From Desulfobacteraceae bacterium (GTDB lineage: Bacteria > Desulfobacterota > Desulfobacteria > Desulfobacterales > Desulfosarcinaceae), in the NCBI GenBank assembly GCA_013003715.1, contig JABDIN010000008.1, positions 1-55,282 on the forward strand: a DNA stretch of 55,282 bases. Reading direction: 5' to 3'. A program made the position numbers and the translations under genes. Of this stretch, positions 49,862-55,282 are shown in pieces. How positions within the stretch are numbered: the first letter of the stretch is position 1; every line of letters begins with the position of its first letter. A model generated the notes under the pieces. That model did no database searches, was not told the origin of the DNA, and worked only from the letters and a program-made list of their open reading frames with translations.

Positions 49862-50731
49862 CTATAGTGCCCTCAACCATTCCGGCTTCAATGCAATTTG
49901 TCCGGAAAGTGCCTGATCGATCATTTTCAAGGTGGCCTCCTTGTCCCTGGGCATCCGGGCCCGGATCGGCAGGTAATTTGATGCATGGTTCGCATGAAAC
50001 AACCCTTTGGACAGGTGAGTGTGCTCGATCATGGTGCGCAATTCGGCAAGCATTTCATTCGGTTCGATGAGCGTGAAACGGCCGGCTTCGTATTCCTTAT
50101 GCAAGGCGGTGCCCGGAATCAGCATAAGACTCAACGCCCCGATATAATCCGGGTCAATGGCGGACAACACGCGCCCGGTCTCCCGGGCGTGGATCTGTGA
50201 GCGCTCCCTTCCGGCCAGCCCCAGCAACACGGTGATGGATATCTTGAATCCGGCGACCTTCGCTTTTTTGCCCATTTCAATCATCCGGTCCGGCCCAGCG
50301 CCTTTGCGGATATTCTTAAGGGTCACGCCGTCACCGCTCTCCAGGCCGATGTATAAAATACCAAGGCCGCCCGCCTTGATTTCAGCCAGTTCTTCGGGGG
50401 TTTTCAAATCAAGACATTTAGTATTGGCGTAGGCGCCCACACGCGTGACCCAGGGCAATTGCGTACGGATTTTGGTCAGGATGCCCAGTAAGCGTTTTTG
50501 CGGGATGATCAGGGCATCGCCATCGCAAAGGAAAACCCGCCGCTGCCGCCGGCAATTGGAGGCGGCAAAAGCGATGTCCGCATCGATGATATCATCGGAC
50601 TTGATTTTAAACCGCTCACCGGTATAGGTGCCGCAAAATGTGCATTTGTTGTGCGAACATCCGACAGTGACCTGCAGAAGAATGCTGTTGGCTTCGCTGG
50701 GCGGCCGGATAATATTGCCTTCGTAGTGCAT
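49862..50731 (-). CDS. Radical SAM protein of unassigned function
   Basis: A 289-residue protein from the ATG at 50731, with AAGGAG 8 bases upstream; a longer frame to 50830 passes through that site and is rejected. The cluster motif is C-x4-C-x2-C (VGCSHNKCTFCGTYTGERFK). FLCDGDALIIP and ILYIGLESGDGVTLKNIRKG are typical of the Elp3/HemN-like superfamily that also includes several uncharacterised oxidoreductase-like proteins. There is no B12 domain and no TRAM domain, and no HemW C-terminal motif is evident. No operon partner is present: it is divergent from the acetoacetyl-CoA synthetase gene. Confidence 0.85.
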   Translation of the reverse strand: MHYEGNIIRPPSEANSILLQVTVGCSHNKCTFCGTYTGERFKIKSDDIIDADIAFAASNCRRQRRVFLCDGDALIIPQKRLLGILTKIRTQLPWVTRVGAYANTKCLDLKTPEELAEIKAGGLGILYIGLESGDGVTLKNIRKGAGPDRMIEMGKKAKVAGFKISITVLLGLAGRERSQIHARETGRVLSAIDPDYIGALSLMLIPGTALHKEYEAGRFTLIEPNEMLAELRTMIEHTHLSKGLFHANHASNYLPIRARMPRDKEATLKMIDQALSGQIALKPEWLRAL

Positions 50732-50839
50732 GGAAAAGACTCCTTCGTGGTTACTTGAAAATCTTTTATCCTCTACCCCAATGCCCATTCCGTTTTCAAG
50801 CGTTTTCGGGGTTACGTTGAAAGATTTCAAATTCCAATC

Positions 50840-50863
50840 TACCTACTGACCGCACGGTAGGTA
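50840..50863. promoter_or_regulatory. Palindromic operator, TetR-like
   Basis: A 24-base palindrome with arms TACCTACTG and CGGTAGGTA (8 of 9 paired), separated by 6 bases. It lies 105 bases before acetoacetyl-CoA synthetase and between two divergent genes. Length, arm sequence and spacing fit TetR-family operators such as those of acyl-CoA-metabolism repressors. No TetR gene is in the window. Confidence 0.6.
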
Positions 50864-50968
50864 TTGTAATATTATCGAAAAATTGATACGAAGCATATTA
50901 CCCGATCAAATTCGATGATGCCTGTATTATCAGCCATCGCATAAAACATCACACCCTAGGAGGCGAAT

Positions 50969-52924
50969 ATGGCCAAATTGTTGTGGACACCTTCTGAAAA
51001 ACGCGTAACATCTTCTAATATATACAAATTCATGAATGTGGTGAATCAGACATATGGTCAACGATGTGAGACTTACCCGGAACTCTATGCATGGTCGATC
51101 GATAATATCCCGGAATTCTGGGCGGCTGTCTGGGAGTTCACCGGTATCACGGCATCAGCGCCTCACACCTGCGTGGTGGATGATCCCTATAAAATGCCGG
51201 GTGCCCGGTGGTTTCCCGGCGCCAGGCTGAATTTCGCCGAAAACCTTCTCAGATTCAGAAATGACCGAACGGCGTTGATATTCCACGGTGAGGACAAGAT
51301 CACCCGCCGTATGACATATGCACAATTGTACGATGAGGTCGCCCGCATGGCAAAATCCCTGAAGGAAGCCGGCGTGGTTTCCGGTGACAGGGTGGCCGGG
51401 TTCATGCCCAACATGCCGGAAACCATTGTTGCCATGCTGGCAGCCACCAGCATGGGCGCCACATGGTCATCCTGTTCCCCGGATTTCGGGATCAAAGGCG
51501 TTCTGGATCGATTCGGCCAGATAAAACCCAAAATTCTGTTCACCGCGGACGGCTATTTCTTTAAAGGCAGCCGCTTTGATTCACTTGCAAAAATCGGCGA
51601 CATCGTCAAGGAACTGCCCTCCATCGAAAAACTCGTGGTGGTACCGTATACACAAGAAACACCTGATATCAGCGCCATTCCGGTGGCGGTGCATTATGAA
51701 CGCTTCATATCCCACGACCCGGACCTTGCCATAGATTTCCAGCAACTGCCCTTTGATCATCCCCTTTATATCATGTATTCGTCGGGCACCACCGGACTGC
51801 CCAAATGCATGGTACAGAGTGCCGGCGGCATCCTGATCCATCACCTCAAGGAGTTGACACTGCACACCAACCTGGGCCTGGAGGACACCATTTTCTATTT
51901 CACCACCTGCGGATGGATGATGTGGAACTGGCTGGTCAGTTCACTGGCCACCGGTGCAACCCTGGTGCTTTTTGACGGTAACCCGTTCCATCCCGGACCG
52001 GGAGCGTTATGGCAAATGGCACAGGACGATGGTATCACGGTCTTCGGCACCAGCGCCGGGTACATCGCCGCGCTTCAGGCCAGCGGTGAAAAACCGGGAC
52101 AAAACTACGATCTGAGCGCCTTGAAAACCGTTCTGTCCACCGGCTCACCCTTATCCATCGAAGGCTTCGACTATATTTACAGAAACATCAAGGAAGACCT
52201 GCAACTGGCCTCCATCTCCGGCGGTACGGATCTGAACGGTTGTTTTGCCCTGGGCAACCCCATGGGGCCGGTGTATGCCGGTGAGCTGCAATGCCGGGGG
52301 CTGGCCATGAAAGTGGTGGCCCTTGATGACAACGGAAATCCGGTTGTCGGCGAACAGGGGGAACTGGTGTGTCAGGCCGCCTTTCCGTCCATGCCCATCT
52401 ATTTCTGGGATGATCCGAACCATGAAAAATACCATTCGGCCTATTTTGACGTTTACCCGAATGTCTGGCGGCATGGGGATTACATTGAGGTCACCGAAAG
52501 GGGCGGTGTGGTGATGTTCGGCCGGTCCGATGCCACTTTAAATCCCGGGGGCGTCCGTATCGGGACAGCGGAAATATACCGCCAGATGGATCAGATCGAC
52601 GAGATTGCAGACAGCGTCGTGGTCGGCCAGAACTGGAACAATGATGTTCGGGTCATATTGTTTGTCGTGATGGCACCGGACCGGATACTCGATGACGCGT
52701 TAAAGATAAAAATCGTCAAAACCATAAGGGCCAACGCATCGCCCCGCCATGTGCCGGCCAAAATCATTGCCGTACCGGATATTCCGTATACCCTGAATAT
52801 GAAAAAGGTGGAACTGGCGGTGAAAAAGATCATTCACAAACAAACCGTTCGCAATCGCGATGCCTTGAAAAATCCGGAAGCCTTGGATTTTTATGCCGAT
52901 ATACCGGAACTCAATGAACCCTGA
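50969..52924 (+). CDS. Acetoacetate-CoA ligase (acetoacetyl-CoA synthetase)
   Basis: A 651-residue adenylate-forming enzyme. The N-terminal segment (LLWTPSEKRVTSSNIYKFMN and FWAAVWEFTGI) and WFPGARLNFAENLL are typical of acetoacetyl-CoA synthetases rather than acetyl-CoA synthetases. Core motif A3 is YIMYSSGTTGLPK; SGGTDLNGCF, WRHGDYIEVTERGGVVMFGR (A7/A8 region) and the catalytic Lys in NMKKVELAVKKI are in place. It activates acetoacetate with ATP, linking ketone-body or leucine breakdown to acetyl-CoA. AGGAGG lies 6 bases before the ATG. A TetR-like palindrome upstream implies regulation by an acyl-CoA or related signal. An FMN reductase gene follows after 17 bases. Confidence 0.92.
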   Translation: MAKLLWTPSEKRVTSSNIYKFMNVVNQTYGQRCETYPELYAWSIDNIPEFWAAVWEFTGITASAPHTCVVDDPYKMPGARWFPGARLNFAENLLRFRNDRTALIFHGEDKITRRMTYAQLYDEVARMAKSLKEAGVVSGDRVAGFMPNMPETIVAMLAATSMGATWSSCSPDFGIKGVLDRFGQIKPKILFTADGYFFKGSRFDSLAKIGDIVKELPSIEKLVVVPYTQETPDISAIPVAVHYERFISHDPDLAIDFQQLPFDHPLYIMYSSGTTGLPKCMVQSAGGILIHHLKELTLHTNLGLEDTIFYFTTCGWMMWNWLVSSLATGATLVLFDGNPFHPGPGALWQMAQDDGITVFGTSAGYIAALQASGEKPGQNYDLSALKTVLSTGSPLSIEGFDYIYRNIKEDLQLASISGGTDLNGCFALGNPMGPVYAGELQCRGLAMKVVALDDNGNPVVGEQGELVCQAAFPSMPIYFWDDPNHEKYHSAYFDVYPNVWRHGDYIEVTERGGVVMFGRSDATLNPGGVRIGTAEIYRQMDQIDEIADSVVVGQNWNNDVRVILFVVMAPDRILDDALKIKIVKTIRANASPRHVPAKIIAVPDIPYTLNMKKVELAVKKIIHKQTVRNRDALKNPEALDFYADIPELNEP

Positions 52925-52941
52925 CGGAGGTGGAATACGCT

Positions 52942-53544
52942 ATGCCAGTAAACATTACGGCCATTTATGGGAGTCCGCGGCGCCGGGGAAATACGGCGAC
53001 GCTGCTTAAAAAGGCTGTGGAGGGCGCCATTGGTGCCGGTGCAATCGTCGATGAAATTGTACTGCGGGATATCAAAATGTCTCCCTGCATGGAAATATAC
53101 GGGTGCAAGAACAAAGGCAAGTGCATCATCAATGATGGCTTCCATGATGCATTGGAACGCACCTTGACCGCGGATGCACTGATGATCGCATCCCCGATTT
53201 TCTTCTATACGGTCAGCTCGCATATGAAAATCTTCATGGATCGCTGCCAATCCCTCTGGGTCAAAAAATACTGGTTCAACGGAACAGGACAGGACGCGCA
53301 CCAGAAGCTGAAAAAGGCGCTTTTCATTTCGGCCGGTGCCACCCAAGGGAAAAAACTGTTCGATGGTGTATTGCTGACCATGCGTTACTTTCTGGATGTC
53401 CTGAATACCGAATTATGGGAAAACCTTTTATGCAGGGGCCTGGATCATGAAGGAGATGTCACGAAGCATCCGGAATACCTCGAGCAGGCCTATAGGGCAG
53501 GCCAAAAGCTGGTTGGAGCCCTATCCGGTAAATCTTCAATATAA
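52942..53544 (+). CDS. NADPH-dependent FMN reductase / iron-sulfur flavoprotein family
   Basis: A 200-residue flavodoxin-fold protein. The FMN phosphate loop is YGSPRRRGNTATLL, and ASPIFFYTVSSHMKIFMDRC is the isoalloxazine-contacting segment of the family. Cysteines at C-x5-C-x5-C (CMEIYGCKNKGKC) resemble the cluster motif of the Isf group, though with different spacing, so cluster binding is uncertain. The start is the ATG at 52942, with GGAGG 11 bases upstream; a GTG at 52930 overlaps that site. It is 17 bases after the acetoacetyl-CoA synthetase stop and likely co-transcribed. Confidence 0.85.
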   Translation: MPVNITAIYGSPRRRGNTATLLKKAVEGAIGAGAIVDEIVLRDIKMSPCMEIYGCKNKGKCIINDGFHDALERTLTADALMIASPIFFYTVSSHMKIFMDRCQSLWVKKYWFNGTGQDAHQKLKKALFISAGATQGKKLFDGVLLTMRYFLDVLNTELWENLLCRGLDHEGDVTKHPEYLEQAYRAGQKLVGALSGKSSI

Positions 53545-53919
53545 GAGGTGTCTGTGCGCTTATCCCAATGAGCCGCGTGCCGGATATTTTCTAATCCCGT
53601 TGTAAAAACCCATACTTCCTGTAAAAAAACCCGGACCCCACAAATATATCACATTCACCGAATGTCAGTTAACGCCGGGCATACGCTGATTACGTTGATT
53701 CCATCATGGCACCTGGACGGATCATCACGAGATCTTATATATAGGTCCCGTCTATTTCAGCAGCAAAAAGGTAAAGTCCATACCCGGGTCGACCGATAAT
53801 CTAAATAACTGCTCATCACTACCAGAATAGCAATAAGCTCACTCAGTTCCTGAATCGATATGGCGTTGGTTTCACACCTTTCAATTCATGAATTGTCTGG
53901 GCTTTTTTTATAGGTTCCA
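53545..53919. other. Intergenic region, no gene seen
   Basis: About 375 bases between the FMN reductase and the histidine kinase. It contains A- and T-rich runs (for example CTTTTTTTATAGG just before the kinase) and no convincing terminator hairpin or promoter boxes. No frame with a ribosome site was found. Confidence 0.4.
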
Positions 53920-55282
53920 ATGAAACTAATAACTACTGAAAAAGAGAAGGAAGATTCCGGCCGATCCTTTCTCCACGTCGACCATAATAAAAAAACAGAT
54001 CGTCCCGAACGGCCCGGGGGAAATGATCATCCGCATCTATGCGGGGAAAATACCCATCACAAAACCGGCCCACAAGTGAGTCCGTTCACCCTGGCCTTCA
54101 ATCGGTCTTGTGAACATCTGGAAGCCCCTTTCCTGGACGCTTATGCCCGGGAATCCCTACCCCATATCCGGTTGTCGCTCGTGCTGGCGATCTTGATCTG
54201 GTCTGCTTTCTCCGTTCTGGATATCATGCTCGCACCGGACGTTAAAAACATGCTGTTATGGCTGCGTCTGGGCATCATATCTCCAGTGGCATTGTGTGTA
54301 TTCGCCTTTTCGTTCCTGCCGGTTTTCCGAAGGTTCATCCAGGCATCCAGCTGCCTGGTAATCGGAGTTGCCGGTATCGGCGTCGTTGTCATGATTCTGG
54401 TGGTCAATCAACCCACCAGCTATTTGTATTATGCCGGGCTCATTCTGGTGTTCTTTTACGGATCAACATTGTTAAAAATCCGTTTCGTCTGGCTGACCCT
54501 GACCATGGCTTCCGTGTCAGTCATCCATGAAATTGCGGTGAATCATGTGGGCAACATCCCTGCGGCCATCCACATCAGCAACAATTTTTTTCTTTTTGGG
54601 GCGGTTTTGATGGGCATGCTGGCGTCCTATTTCACCGAATACAGCAATCGTAGAAGATATTTTCTGACCCGGTTGCTGCAAAATGAACGGAAAAAACTCG
54701 CCCATGCCAACAAAAATCTTGAAAAACGGGTAATTTCCCGCACCAGGGACTTGGAAGAATCAAATCAGAAACTCAAAGAGAGTGAAAAACGGTTGATTAC
54801 GATTCTTGATACGGTGCAGTCCGGCATCGTCATGGTGGACACCGGAACCTGCCGCGTCACCAATGCAAACCTGGCGGCACTTGCCATGTTGGACGGAACG
54901 AAACCGGAGGTAATCGGCCGGAATTACCAGGACCTTATCGGAACATCTCAGGCAACAGGCTCCATGTCCACGAAGACCGAGTCGCCGTCCGTTCAAAATG
55001 ATCATTTTCTTATCACCCTCACCGGCAATAGGGTTCCCATCCTTAAAACCGAAGCGCCGATTTTACTGGCGGACCGCCAATACCTGCTCATCAGTTTTCT
55101 AAGCATCAAGGAAATAAAAGACGCGGAGATGGAGAGAAACAGCCTTGAAAAACAGCTGGTCCAGGCTCAAAAACTCCAGGCGCTGGGCACCTTGGCCGGT
55201 GGGATAGCCCACGATTTCAACAATATTCTCTTCGCCATTTTAGGGTTCGCGGAGCTTGCCATGGATGACGCCTTGCCGGACA
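53920..55282 (+). CDS. Membrane PAS histidine kinase, truncated by the window end
   Basis: The frame is open from the ATG at 53920 to the last base (454 codons). Residues 1-80 are polar and charged (the true start may lie downstream). Residues about 83-245 hold five or six membrane helices forming a 5TM/7TM-like sensor domain. A coiled coil follows (about 250-285, [20 protein letters not shown]), then a PAS domain (about 290-400, [15 protein letters not shown]), and the dimerisation and phosphoacceptor region [20 protein letters not shown] with His431. The AHDFNNIL form is typical of the large hybrid kinases common in Desulfobacterota. The ATPase domain and any receiver lie beyond the window. 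The ligand is unknown. Confidence 0.88.
   Translation, partial: MKLITTEKEKEDSGRSFLHVDHNKKTDRPERPGGNDHPHLCGENTHHKTGPQVSPFTLAFNRSCEHLEAPFLDAYARESLPHIRLSLVLAILIWSAFSVLDIMLAPDVKNMLLWLRLGIISPVALCVFAFSFLPVFRRFIQASSCLVIGVAGIGVVVMILVVNQPTSYLYYAGLILVFFYGSTLLKIRFVWLTLTMASVSVIHEIAVNHVGNIPAAIHISNNFFLFGAVLMGMLASYFTEYSNRRRYFLTRLLQNERKKLAHANKNLEKRVISRTRDLEESNQKLKESEKRLITILDTVQSGIVMVDTGTCRVTNANLAALAMLDGTKPEVIGRNYQDLIGTSQATGSMSTKTESPSVQNDHFLITLTGNRVPILKTEAPILLADRQYLLISFLSIKEIKDAEMERNSLEKQLVQAQKLQALGTLAGGIAHDFNNILFAILGFAELAMDDALPD

Overview
The window reads as chromosomal DNA of an anaerobic Desulfobacterota (deltaproteobacterial) organism, probably of the sulfate-reducer type. This rests on family composition rather than a marker gene: a DUF3786 protein with a small B-box-like partner, two MoeA-type proteins (one with a periplasmic-binding-protein-like tail) near a MOT1-type transporter, RtcB with archease, several radical SAM proteins, and an AspRS of the type that often mischarges tRNA-Asn. 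No rRNA, prophage, integrase, plasmid function or CRISPR array is seen.

Layout. 1-5.2 kb: a 1016-residue membrane protein of unknown function, converging on an operon of two DUF1538 membrane proteins (UmpAB-like) and a PII-like protein. 5.4-7.1 kb: a B12-type radical SAM enzyme preceded at 3 bp by an unlisted 38-codon ORF. 7.3-9.4 kb: a cold-shock protein and an RhlE-type RNA helicase, followed by a 298-bp nested inverted-repeat element that fills the space before a convergent gene. 9.4-12 kb: an orphan LivM-like permease with an N-terminal extension, and a divergent GntR/FCD regulator. 12.3-21.5 kb: exported proteins, namely a fasciclin-domain protein, a C11 (clostripain-like) peptidase, and two 967-residue propeller-repeat lipoproteins produced by a 3.3-kb tandem duplication.

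21.5-24.15 kb is a graveyard next to tRNA-Asn. It holds a transposase tail, AbiEi and AbiEii remnants, the end of a modification methylase, a frameshifted RhuM-family gene, a GIY-YIG pseudogene, several short palindromic repeats and a broken second tRNA-Asn. 24.2-32 kb: aspS-hisS, a hydantoinase/oxoprolinase-family ATPase, a histone-deacetylase-family amidohydrolase with a CxxC/CxxC tail, and epmA. 32.1-43.5 kb is a long minus-strand block: glycine-rich repeat protein, MOT1-type transporter, M55 D-aminopeptidase, MFS transporter, UppP, RtcB, archease, MoeA-PBP, MoeA, 2-hydroxyacid dehydrogenase. 43.6-55.3 kb: a three-gene operon ending in DUF3786, proA-proB, transketolase with a cysteine cluster, a radical SAM protein, acetoacetyl-CoA synthetase behind a TetR-like operator, an FMN reductase, and a histidine kinase cut by the window end.

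The most original observations are at the DNA/RNA level. (1) A MITE-like element occurs twice, at 32052-32145 and 44964-45123, and both copies supply the last codons and stop of the neighbouring gene in the same reading frame. (2) The element at 9086-9383 folds as a three-way junction, with wobble pairs that favour an RNA on the plus strand. (3) The 38-codon ORF before the B12 radical SAM gene is a candidate peptide substrate. (4) A tRNA-Asn relic has its anticodon arm replaced by a palindrome found again 0.5 kb away.
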